NCBI GenBank assembly: GCA_964609375.1
Contig: CAZSSA010000044.1
Span: 1-18,789, forward strand
Reading direction: 5' to 3'
Length of the DNA: 18,789 nt
From: CAZDUS01 sp964609375
GTDB taxonomy: Bacteria > Verrucomicrobiota > Kiritimatiellia > CAIKKV01 > CAITUY01
In this document: positions 9,575-16,358 of the stretch, one piece after another
How the letters are laid out: the number at the start of each line of letters is the position of its first letter
How positions within the stretch are numbered: position 1 is the stretch's first letter
Translations under genes and position numbers: made by a program
The notes under the pieces: generated by a model
Told to the model about the DNA's origin: nothing
The model's database searches: none
The model's input: only the letters and a program-made list of their open reading frames with translations

Positions 9575-9604
9575 ACTATAGAGATTGCCCCCTAATCCTG
9601 TCAA
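9575..9604 (-). promoter_or_regulatory. Sigma-70 type promoter for tRNA-Val (and possibly recCBD)
   Basis: On the minus strand a perfect -35 TTGACA (9604-9599) is followed after 18 bases by TATAGT (9580-9575), five of six matches to the -10 consensus. Initiation about 7 bases further would give a leader of roughly 7 bases before the tRNA 5' end at 9560. It is the best sigma-70 match noticed in the window. I see no comparable promoter in the 50 bases between the tRNA and recC. Confidence 0.75.
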
Positions 9605-9621
9605 CTCTTTCGCAGTGGCAT

Positions 9622-9668
9622 CCCGGAGGGCCGCATCTCCGGGTTTTGGCGATTCGCCCATCCCGGAG
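9622..9668. repeat. Three-arm inverted repeat (CCCGGAG / CTCCGGG / CCCGGAG) in the divergent intergenic region
   Basis: CCCGGAG at 9622-9628 pairs perfectly with CTCCGGG at 9637-9643, which is followed by TTTT and so looks like a short terminator reading right. A second CCCGGAG at 9662-9668 can pair with the same middle arm, so the two stems exclude each other. Between them lies a small palindrome, GGCGA-T-TCGCC (9648-9658). A weaker GGAG/CTCC hairpin follows near 9699-9723. The block sits between the tRNA/recC promoter (leftward) and the phosphoesterase promoter (rightward). Whether it is transcribed is unknown. Confidence 0.5.
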
Positions 9669-9774
9669 TAAGGATGCAGATTGACAGACTTTTCCGTCAC
9701 CGGTGGAGTCACCTCCGGCGGGAACAGAATCGCACCCCCGAACGACACTCGCCCAACAACACTCGTAATTCCAC

Positions 9775-9802
9775 TTGCCACACCCCGGTTTAACTATATA
9801 TT
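9775..9802 (+). promoter_or_regulatory. Probable promoter of the metallophosphoesterase gene
   Basis: TTGCCA (9775-9780, five of six to the -35 consensus), a 16-base spacer and TATATT (9797-9802, five of six to the -10 consensus) lie directly before the ATG at 9812. A start about 7 bases after the -10 box would leave only about 3 untranslated bases. The -10 box lies within an AT-rich inverted repeat, GTTTAA ... TTAAC (9788-9805). Confidence 0.55.
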
Positions 9803-9811
9803 AACTAATTC

Positions 9812-11287
9812 ATGCGCTATGCCATCGTTTCTGATTTACACTCGAATATGCAGGCGTGGAATGCCGTCCTGCTCGATATCCGCAGCAGCCGCATCGACCA
9901 CATCATCTGCCTTGGCGACCTCGTCGGCTACGGCCCCTCCCCCGCCACGCTCCTCCAGTCCGCCCACGAAAATATCCACTCTTTCGTGATGGGCAACCAT
10001 GACGCCGTCATCTGCGGCAAACTGGGCGATGATCTCTTTTCCGATCACGCCCAGGAGGCCCTCCGCTGGACCCGGAGCCAGCTTGGCCCTGCCGCCATCA
10101 AAGTCCTCTCTTCCTTCCCGTTAACGCTGGATGGCGGCTCGTTCCTCTGTACCCACGGCGACTTCACCCGCCCCGAATATTTCGACTATATCCTTGGACC
10201 GGATGATGCCGACGCCTGCTGGAAATGCGTCAACCATCAACTGCTTTTTGCGGGCCATACCCACGAGCCGGCACTGTACCTTCAGGGCCCCAGCCGCATT
10301 CCTCGCTCGATCCCCCCGCAGGACTTTGAACTGGAGCCCTCTAAACGCTATCTCGTGAACGTGGGCTCCGTCGGCTGCTCCCGCGATAACGATCACCGCG
10401 CCTCCTATTGCATCTACGACACCAAATCCAATTCCGTCTTTTGGCGCCGGATTCCCTATGACCTGGATGCCCATCGAAAGGCCTACGAGCAGGCGGGTCG
10501 CGACCCGGCAAAAAGCACGGTTCTTCAGAGCGACCCGCGCGGCGGCACCATCCCCTTGCGCGAACGCCTGGACTTTGCCCCGCCCAGCACCGCCGCCAAA
10601 TCGGCCACCGGCGTGGCCGATGTCGCCTCCATCCGCACCCTTCAACGCCACGCCCGCCGATGGAAACTGGCTTCGGTATTACTCATCACCCTTCTGGGTC
10701 TCGCGGGTGGCACATGGGGTTTCTGGCTGCAAAAGACCACCAAGCGTCCCGTGATTATCCGGGAACAGATCGTCACCCCCCTTCTCGCTCGCCCCGACGG
10801 CGAGATCACGAATATCTTCCCCTCCCCGGCGATCCCCTCCCGCGCGGGAGACCCCATCCCAGGCTGGCTATTGACTATCGGCAATTCCCGCTGCCAAACC
10901 ATCACCGTAACACCCGATAGTAACGGGGCCGCCGTCGTTGTCCTGTCGTCTCAAGATCCGGATGAGGAAATCGCCATGATGTCCGCCCCCATCGATGTAT
11001 CCCCCGGCATGTCGTTTTATCCGGACATCTCCTTCTGCAAATCCACCAACTTTTCCGGCACCGCCGGAATCACCGTCTCGCTTGTTCGTAACGATGGCGG
11101 CGAGCAACAGCAGGTCCATCAATTCTATACTCAGGAACCCGGTGCACCTCGGGCCGACGGCTGGAGCCGGGCTCGACGTAAATTTGTCATTCCAGCCAAA
11201 GGCACACGGATACAACTCAAGATGGGGGGGCGCTTCACGGGAACGGTAAAAATCAAAAATATCATCCTGGGCTATTCCTCCAAATAA
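9812..11287 (+). CDS. Membrane-anchored calcineurin-like metallophosphoesterase with extracytoplasmic beta-type domain
   Basis: This 491-residue protein has three parts. Residues 1 to about 225 are a YfcE/YmdB-like metallophosphoesterase with all the metal-site motifs: DLH (Asp8, His10), GDLVGYGP (Asp36), GNHD (Asn62, His63), THGDF (His115) and GHTH (His149, His151). A hydrophilic linker follows, then one hydrophobic helix at about 285-307, preceded by RHARRWK. By the positive-inside rule this predicts an N-in, C-out protein. The last 180 or so residues are Ser/Thr/Gly-rich, without Cys pairs, and look like a beta-sandwich (jelly-roll or carbohydrate-binding type); that part is inference. The substrate cannot be told from sequence; family members hydrolyse phosphodiesters or phosphomonoesters. 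The start is fixed because the next ATG would remove Asp8 and His10. No Shine-Dalgarno precedes it. The gene stands alone, divergent from the tRNA. Confidence 0.88.
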   Translation: MRYAIVSDLHSNMQAWNAVLLDIRSSRIDHIICLGDLVGYGPSPATLLQSAHENIHSFVMGNHDAVICGKLGDDLFSDHAQEALRWTRSQLGPAAIKVLSSFPLTLDGGSFLCTHGDFTRPEYFDYILGPDDADACWKCVNHQLLFAGHTHEPALYLQGPSRIPRSIPPQDFELEPSKRYLVNVGSVGCSRDNDHRASYCIYDTKSNSVFWRRIPYDLDAHRKAYEQAGRDPAKSTVLQSDPRGGTIPLRERLDFAPPSTAAKSATGVADVASIRTLQRHARRWKLASVLLITLLGLAGGTWGFWLQKTTKRPVIIREQIVTPLLARPDGEITNIFPSPAIPSRAGDPIPGWLLTIGNSRCQTITVTPDSNGAAVVVLSSQDPDEEIAMMSAPIDVSPGMSFYPDISFCKSTNFSGTAGITVSLVRNDGGEQQQVHQFYTQEPGAPRADGWSRARRKFVIPAKGTRIQLKMGGRFTGTVKIKNIILGYSSK

Positions 11288-11638
11288 CCCTCTCGTATCC
11301 AACGCGCCAACGCTCATCCCTGTCGGCAAGGCGCGGGGCTGAAGACATGGACGCTTGATTTTCACCCGTGCTCGCACCCTGCCGGATGCCTCAGGCGCCC
11401 GTATCCCTTCCACCACATGCAAGGTCAAACTCCCGCCATTTACCGTTCGCCCCCTGGCATCTTACAACAACCCTTCCTCCTATTCACCCTCCTCCCCTGG
11501 CCCTTAAATCATCCCCTATTTTGTGTTCGACTTTCCCCTGAATATGCCTGATAGTCCCAGCCTTTTGGCGAACGTGAACCAAGGTTCATCAAGGTTGGTC
11601 ATGCCGCACCAATGGTACCAAGCGGCAACAGGTTGAAA
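11288..11638. other. Gene-free stretch upstream of argJ
   Basis: These 351 bases hold no convincing coding frame on either strand. They are pyrimidine-rich on the + strand. A weak promoter-like pair, TTTACC (11439-11444) and TACAAC (11463-11468) with an 18-base spacer, is present but only four of six matches each. Near the argJ start, CAAGGTT occurs twice with a 10-base period (11580-11586 and 11590-11596), overlapping the inverted repeat GAACC-AA-GGTTC (11576-11587). This region should contain the arg promoter. I see no clear terminator for the phosphoesterase gene. Confidence 0.5.
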
Positions 11639-12865
11639 ATGGCGACAAAAAAAACTTTTAACGTTATAACGGGCGGCATTACCACACCCAAGGGATTTAA
11701 AGCGGCCACCATGCGGGCTGGCATCAAGGAAAGCAGGAAGCGTGATGATCTCACCCTGATCGTCTCCGATACACCAGCCTCTGTCGCCGGAACCTTCACC
11801 ACCAATCGCGTAAAGGCCGCTCCAGTAAAACTTTGCGAACGCCACCTCATCTGGGGACAGGGTCAGGCCATCCTGATCAACGCCGGCAATGCCAATGCCT
11901 GCACCGGAGATCAGGGATTCCTTGACGCTGAACACATGGCTGAATTGACCGCCACTTCCCTCGGCATCGGCAAGAACCTCGTGTTCGTCTGTTCAACCGG
12001 CACCATCGGCATCCCCCTCCCCATGCCTAAGATCGAGGCCGCCCTGCCAACCCTCCCCAAACAACTTTCCGCCGAAAACGGCTCCCGCGCCGCCGAAGCC
12101 ATCCTGACCACCGATCTCGTCAAGAAAGAGGTCGCCGTGACCGTCATGATCGATGGGACCCCTGTCACCCTTGCAGGCATCGCCAAAGGATCCGGCATGA
12201 TCGCTCCCAATATGGCCACCATGCTGGGCTTTATCACCACCGATGCCGCCGTGGATCAGCGCTCCCTCCAACTTGAACTCGTTCACGCCGTCGACCTCAG
12301 CTTTAACCGAATCGTGGTCGATGGCGACGAAAGCACCAACGACACCGTCCTCATGCTCGCCAACGGCGCCGCCGGCAACAACCTCCTCGACCGGAATCAT
12401 CACGACTGGCGGAAATTCTGTCATGCCCTCGAATTCATTACCCGCGAATTGGCCTTGATGATCGTCAAGGATGGCGAAGGCGCCACCAAGTTCGTCACCG
12501 TCACCGTCACCGGGGCCCCCAGCCGGAACGATGCCCGCGCCTGCGCGCGCGCCATCGCCAAATCCCCGCTGGTCAAAACCGCGTGGAACGGCGGCGACCC
12601 GAACTGGGGCCGCATCATGGCCGCCCTCGGTTATTCCGGCGCCCGGATTGAGGAGGGGCGTGTCGATATTTCCTTTAACGATGTCCCTGCCGTTCAAGGC
12701 GGCAAAGCCGCCGACTCCTTCTCCCTCCCGGACTTGGCCAAGGTCTATGCCCTCAAGGAATTCTCAATCAAGGTTGACCTGCATCTCGGCAAGTCCGAAA
12801 TCACCGTCTATACCTGCGACCTGAGCAAGGAATACGTCGCCATCAACGCGGAGTACATGACCTGA
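11639..12865 (+). CDS. argJ: ArgJ, glutamate N-acetyltransferase / ornithine acetyltransferase
   Basis: ArgJ transfers the acetyl group from N-acetylornithine to glutamate, closing the cyclic arginine pathway in the cytoplasm. The protein self-cleaves before the nucleophilic Thr in the MATMLGF motif, here Thr194, preceded by the conserved KGSGMIAPN. Other family marks are VFVCSTGTIGIPLPM (oxyanion-hole region), DGDESTNDTVL, GGDPNWGRIMAALGYSG and the terminal YVAINAEYMT. The 408 residues from the ATG at 11639 match the family, whose N terminus usually begins shortly before the VTxPKGFxA block. An ATG at 11612 would add nine residues and cannot be excluded; neither has a strong Shine-Dalgarno. 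Whether it also acts as an acetyl-CoA-dependent synthase cannot be told. It is the first gene of argJBD, and its TGA shares one base with the argB ATG. Confidence 0.95.
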   Translation: MATKKTFNVITGGITTPKGFKAATMRAGIKESRKRDDLTLIVSDTPASVAGTFTTNRVKAAPVKLCERHLIWGQGQAILINAGNANACTGDQGFLDAEHMAELTATSLGIGKNLVFVCSTGTIGIPLPMPKIEAALPTLPKQLSAENGSRAAEAILTTDLVKKEVAVTVMIDGTPVTLAGIAKGSGMIAPNMATMLGFITTDAAVDQRSLQLELVHAVDLSFNRIVVDGDESTNDTVLMLANGAAGNNLLDRNHHDWRKFCHALEFITRELALMIVKDGEGATKFVTVTVTGAPSRNDARACARAIAKSPLVKTAWNGGDPNWGRIMAALGYSGARIEEGRVDISFNDVPAVQGGKAADSFSLPDLAKVYALKEFSIKVDLHLGKSEITVYTCDLSKEYVAINAEYMT

Positions 12866-13737
12866 TGGAACAAGCCATCGCCAAAGCCGATATCCTGATT
12901 GAAGCCCTGCCCTATATTCAGGACTTCCGCGACGCTATCGTGGTCGTCAAATTCGGCGGCAGCGCCATGGAAGACCCCCGCCAGGTGGAAAACATCCTCG
13001 CGGACGTCGCCTTCATGGAATGTATCGGCATGCGCCCCGTGATCGTCCACGGCGGAGGCAAGGCCATCTCGCGCGCCATGTCCGATGCCGGGCTCGTCCC
13101 TAAATTCGTCAAGGGTCTGCGCGTCACCGACGAGGCGGCCATCCAGGTGGTCGAATCTACCATCAAGAACAAGGTCAATGCCTCCCTGTTGGACATCCTG
13201 AAGAAAAAGGGAGCACGGGCCTGCCGAATCGATGGCAATAGCCTCTTCGATGTCGAACAGCGCGTCGAAAAGGACCCCGCCTCCGGAACCACCTTTGACT
13301 GGGGCTACGTCGGCGAAATCCGCCATGTCCACGCCCTCCCCCTGCTTGAATGTTTCAAGACGGAAACCATCCCGGTCGTCACCCCCCTCGGTCGTGGCCC
13401 CGATGGCCATCTTTACAACTTGAACGCCGATGACGCCGCCGCCGCCGTGGCCCGTGAACTCAAGGCGCGCAAACTGGCGTTCCTCTCGGATGTCCCCGGC
13501 CTGCTCCGCGACAGGAACGACGCCTCCACCCTCTTTTCCACCCTGCGCATTCACGAAGTGGCGGAACTGATCAAAACCGGCGTCATCGACGGCGGCATGT
13601 TGCCGAAAATTCGCAGTTGCATGGAGGCGCTGGAGGCTGGCGTGCGCAAGATACACATTATTGACGGGCGCCTGCCCCATTCGTTGTTGTTGGAGATTTT
13701 TACAGACAAAGGAGTAGGAACGGAGATCACAGAATGA
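12865..13737 (+). CDS. argB: ArgB, acetylglutamate kinase
   Basis: This 290-residue amino-acid kinase phosphorylates N-acetylglutamate with ATP, the second step of ornithine synthesis. The ATP-binding VVVKFGGSAM (Lys29), the substrate glycine loop VIVHGGGKAIS, the NxDDAAAAVA stretch (NLNADDAAAAVA), the LSDVPGLL segment and the C-terminal DGGMLPKI are all visible. An N-terminal helix of about 20 residues (LIEALPYIQDFRD) precedes the kinase core. In characterised enzymes this helix marks the hexameric, arginine-inhibited type, so feedback inhibition by arginine is expected here by homology. The start overlaps the argJ stop by one base and the stop overlaps argD by four, consistent with one translationally coupled transcript. 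Confidence 0.97.
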   Translation: MEQAIAKADILIEALPYIQDFRDAIVVVKFGGSAMEDPRQVENILADVAFMECIGMRPVIVHGGGKAISRAMSDAGLVPKFVKGLRVTDEAAIQVVESTIKNKVNASLLDILKKKGARACRIDGNSLFDVEQRVEKDPASGTTFDWGYVGEIRHVHALPLLECFKTETIPVVTPLGRGPDGHLYNLNADDAAAAVARELKARKLAFLSDVPGLLRDRNDASTLFSTLRIHEVAELIKTGVIDGGMLPKIRSCMEALEAGVRKIHIIDGRLPHSLLLEIFTDKGVGTEITE

Positions 13738-14945
13738 TGACCACAGCAGAAATAACCACAAAGTACGAGCAGTATGTAATTCCAACGTATCACACCCCGA
13801 GCCTCGCGCTCGTCAAGGGCAAGGGCACCCGCGTGTGGGATAACGAGGGCAAACAATATCTGGACTTCGTGGGCGGTATCGCCTGCCAGAACATCGGGCA
13901 CTGCCATCCAAAAGTCGTCGAGGCCATTCAACAGCAGGCCGCCAAGCTGATGCATGTCTCCAACCTCTACCACAACGAGCTTCAATCGGTTCTCGCCGAG
14001 AAACTCTCCTCCCTGTCGTTGGGTGGCAAGGTGTTTTTCTGCAATTCCGGCACCGAAGCCAACGAAGCCCTGATCAAACTGGCCCGCCTCTGGGGCAGCG
14101 ACCTCGGCAAGTACGAAATCGTCTCCATGAAGAACTCCTTCCATGGCCGCACCCTGGCCAGCTTGGCCGCCACCGGCCAGACCAAGTATCAGGATGGGTT
14201 CGAACCCATGCCCGACGGCTTCTTCTACGCCGAATTGAACAAACTCGAGTCCCTGAAGAGCGTCGTCAGCGACCGCACCGCGGCCATCCTCGTCGAAGCC
14301 ATCCAGGGCGAAGGTGGTGTCGTGACGGCAACCCCGGAGTTCATGAAGGGACTGCGCGCGCTTTGCGACAAGAAGAACATCCTTCTCTTCTGCGACGAAG
14401 TCCAGTGCGGCATGGGCCGCTCCGGTAACTGGTTCGGATTCCAGGGCACGGAAGTCATTCCGGATGCCTTCTCCATGGCCAAGTCGCTCGGCAGCGGATA
14501 TCCAATCGGCGCCATCGTGACCGGCCCGAAAATTGCCAATGTCTTCCAGCCCGGAAAACATGCCAGCACCTTCGGAGGTTCTCCCCTCGCCTGTGCCGCC
14601 GCCCTCGCCACCCTGAATGTGATCGAGAGCGAAGGACTCGTGGAGCGCGCCGCCGAAATCGGCACCGATTTCCAGGAAGCCCTTGGCGACTTTGTCGGCG
14701 CCTATGAGCACGTCAAGGAAATCCGCGGTCGTGGCCTGATGCTCGGCCTCGTCCTCGACACTCCCGCCAAGCCACTGGCCAAGATCCTCTGCGATAATGG
14801 CTTGCTCGCCATCACCGCCGGGGAAAATGTCCTCCGTCTCCTCCCGCCGCTGAACGTCAAGGAAAGCGAACTCGACGAGGCACTGGAGATCATTGATGAC
14901 GCCCTGGCCGAGTTCCACGGCGTTGAAAAAACAACCGAAGAATAA
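13734..14945 (+). CDS. argD: ArgD, acetylornithine aminotransferase (PLP-dependent)
   Basis: This 403-residue class III aminotransferase converts N-acetylglutamate semialdehyde and glutamate to N-acetylornithine and 2-oxoglutarate. Family motifs are GKQYLDFVGGIA, the PLP-phosphate loop NSGTEANEALIKLAR, the SFHGRT motif, EAIQGEGG, LLFCDEVQCGMGRSG with the PLP-ring Asp, the Schiff-base lysine in SMAKSLGSGYPIGA, and HASTFGG. The E. coli enzyme is about the same length. Some members also act on succinyldiaminopimelate or succinylornithine, but the position after argJ and argB supports the arginine role. Two ATGs occur in tandem (13734 and 13737) with GGAG upstream; the first overlaps the argB stop as ATGA. 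A hairpin with a T tract begins 25 bases after the stop. Confidence 0.95.
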   Translation: MMTTAEITTKYEQYVIPTYHTPSLALVKGKGTRVWDNEGKQYLDFVGGIACQNIGHCHPKVVEAIQQQAAKLMHVSNLYHNELQSVLAEKLSSLSLGGKVFFCNSGTEANEALIKLARLWGSDLGKYEIVSMKNSFHGRTLASLAATGQTKYQDGFEPMPDGFFYAELNKLESLKSVVSDRTAAILVEAIQGEGGVVTATPEFMKGLRALCDKKNILLFCDEVQCGMGRSGNWFGFQGTEVIPDAFSMAKSLGSGYPIGAIVTGPKIANVFQPGKHASTFGGSPLACAAALATLNVIESEGLVERAAEIGTDFQEALGDFVGAYEHVKEIRGRGLMLGLVLDTPAKPLAKILCDNGLLAITAGENVLRLLPPLNVKESELDEALEIIDDALAEFHGVEKTTEE

Positions 14946-14969
14946 CCGGCAAGGAGTTCCGGGAAACCT

Positions 14970-15020
14970 AACCCGTCCCCGCCCTGCCGGCATGTCCGGT
15001 CTCGCCGGGACGGGTTTTTT
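14970..15020 (+). terminator. Intrinsic-terminator-like hairpin between argD and argG
   Basis: AACCCGTCCC (14970-14979) is perfectly complementary to GGGACGGGTT (15007-15016), and the run of T continues to 15020. The 27-base loop holds a further CCGG/CCGG mini-stem. The argG ribosome site starts only 11 bases after the T tract, so no separate promoter fits between them. It could be the argJBD terminator with an argG promoter inside argD, or a leaky or conditional attenuator. CCGGC at 14946-14950 could pair with GCCGG at 14986-14990 or 15004-15008; the latter overlaps the terminator arm. Confidence 0.65.
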
Positions 15021-15030
15021 ATGTCAGTAC

Positions 15031-15038
15031 AGGAGGTG
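15031..15038 (+). promoter_or_regulatory. argG ribosome-binding site
   Basis: AGGAGGTG lies 4 bases before the ATG at 15043, a near-perfect Shine-Dalgarno. It decides the argG start. The same frame is open leftward through the hairpin and into argD, but nothing upstream resembles ArgG. Confidence 0.8.
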
Positions 15039-15042
15039 TGCA

Positions 15043-16256
15043 ATGGTGATTAGCGAACTTAAAAAACAACATGTGGGCATTTGTGTTTCCGGTGGACTCG
15101 ACAGCAAGACCATCACCAAGAAACTGGTCGAGATGGGGGTCAAGGTCACCTGCTTCTCAGCCGATCTCGGCCAACCGGACGAGAAAGACATCAACGATAT
15201 CAAGAAAAAGATGGCCCCCTGCGGCGCGGAAACAAACATCGTTGATCTCAAGGCGGAAATGGCCGAAGCCTGCTTCGAAGTAATCCAAGCCCAGGCCATG
15301 TACGATGGCGGCTATTGGAACTCAACCGGCATCGCCCGCGCCGTCACCGTTCGCGGCCTGATTCCCCGCATGAAAGCCGCCGGCTGCACCGTCCTCGCCC
15401 ATGGCGCCACGGGACGCGGCAACGACCAGATGCGCTTCGAACGCTACACCAACGTGCTGGCCCCGGAAATGAAGGTCTACGCCCCCTGGCGTGACCCGTC
15501 CCTCCTGACGGAATTCGCCGGCCGCACCCAGATGGCGGCCTACCTTGCCCGTTTCGGCATCGAAGCCGTGGTCGGCAGCAAGAAGCGCTATTCCACCGAC
15601 GCCAATCTCGCCGGCCTCTCGCACGAGGCGGAAGACCTGGAGAGCATTGAAACTCCCTGCACCATCGTCGTCCCCACCATGGGCGTCTGGCCCATGCTGG
15701 CCCCCGATAAAACCGAGGAAGTCTCTTTCCGTTTCGAGAAGGCCCGCTGCGTGGCCATCAACGGACGCAAGGTCTCCCCGCTGGAGGCCATCGTCGAAGC
15801 CAACCGCCTCGGCGGCCGTAACGGCATCGGCATGAAGAACGCACTCGAAAACCGTATCATCGGCACCAAAAGCCGCGGAGTCTATGAGGCCCCGGGCATG
15901 GAATTGCTGGGCACCGCCCTGCGCCAGGTTTACCAGGCCACGATGGACCGCCGCGCCTCGCTCCTCTTTATGCAGTTATCCAAACTTGTTGCCGACCAGA
16001 TCTATGATGGACGCTACTTCGATCCCGTCACCCGCGCTGCGCGTGCCGCCATCGATGTCCTCTCCGCACCGGCAACCGGCTCAGTCACCCTCGGACTCTA
16101 CAAGGGCAATATGCACTTCGTCAGTCTCACCAACTGCCCCGCCTCCATCTATAACGAAGCCGATTCCTCAATGGAAGCCAGCGAAGGCTTGAACCCCGTC
16201 AGTTCCCAGGGGTATGCCGAAATCCAAAGCGTGGAAGCTCGCTCCCTCGCCAAGGC
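15043..16256 (+). CDS. argG: ArgG, argininosuccinate synthase (3' end in assembly gap)
   Basis: ArgG joins citrulline and aspartate using ATP, which is cleaved to AMP and PPi. About 404 codons are visible before the N run; the E. coli enzyme has 447, so probably only a short C-terminal piece is missing. The PP-loop is VSGGLDS (residues 15-21). The sequence follows the E. coli-type class rather than the B. subtilis type: ADLGQPDEKDIN, HGATGRGNDQMRFERY, YSTDANLAGLSHEAEDLE, TMGVWPM, NRIIGTKSRGVYEAPGMELL. The start ATG follows a strong Shine-Dalgarno. It lies downstream of argD but is separated from it by a terminator-like hairpin, so co-transcription is uncertain. No stop codon is seen because the frame enters the gap. 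Confidence 0.94.
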
Positions 16257-16356
16257 NNNNNNNNNNNNNNNNNNNNNNNNNNNNNNNNNNNNNNNNNNNN
16301 NNNNNNNNNNNNNNNNNNNNNNNNNNNNNNNNNNNNNNNNNNNNNNNNNNNNNNNN
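16257..16356. other. Assembly gap of exactly 100 N
   Basis: Exactly 100 N in a row is the usual placeholder for a scaffold join of unknown size. It hides the end of argG and the start of thiD. The true distance, and even the adjacency of the two flanks, is therefore not established by this sequence. Confidence 0.97.
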
Positions 16357-16358
16357 CC

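Noticed and set aside
9551..9781. Small minus-strand frame of 76 codons upstream of the tRNA
   Set aside because: It overlaps the tRNA 5' end and its promoter, and has no ribosome site or recognisable product.
9484..9811. tRNA-linked integration site
   Set aside because: No direct repeat of the tRNA 3' end was found in the neighbouring sequence and no integrase gene is present.
1..11287. Possible defence island: DUF4143 ATPase, RecBCD, tRNA and a phosphoesterase side by side
   Set aside because: RecBCD is an intact housekeeping enzyme by motif. There are no integrases, attachment-site repeats beside the tRNA, restriction or toxin genes, and the phosphoesterase is in a separate divergent unit.
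13551..14993. 480-codon open frame antisense to argD, and similar long frames antisense to argJ and argB (e.g. 12808-13785, 11993-12697)
   Set aside because: They lie opposite certain genes, have low-complexity Gly/Asp/Val-rich translations that mirror the GC-rich codon pattern, and show no recognisable motifs.
14893..15042. 50-residue N-terminal extension of ArgG starting inside argD
   Set aside because: It would run through argD and the terminator hairpin. The ATG at 15043 has a near-perfect Shine-Dalgarno and gives the expected N terminus.
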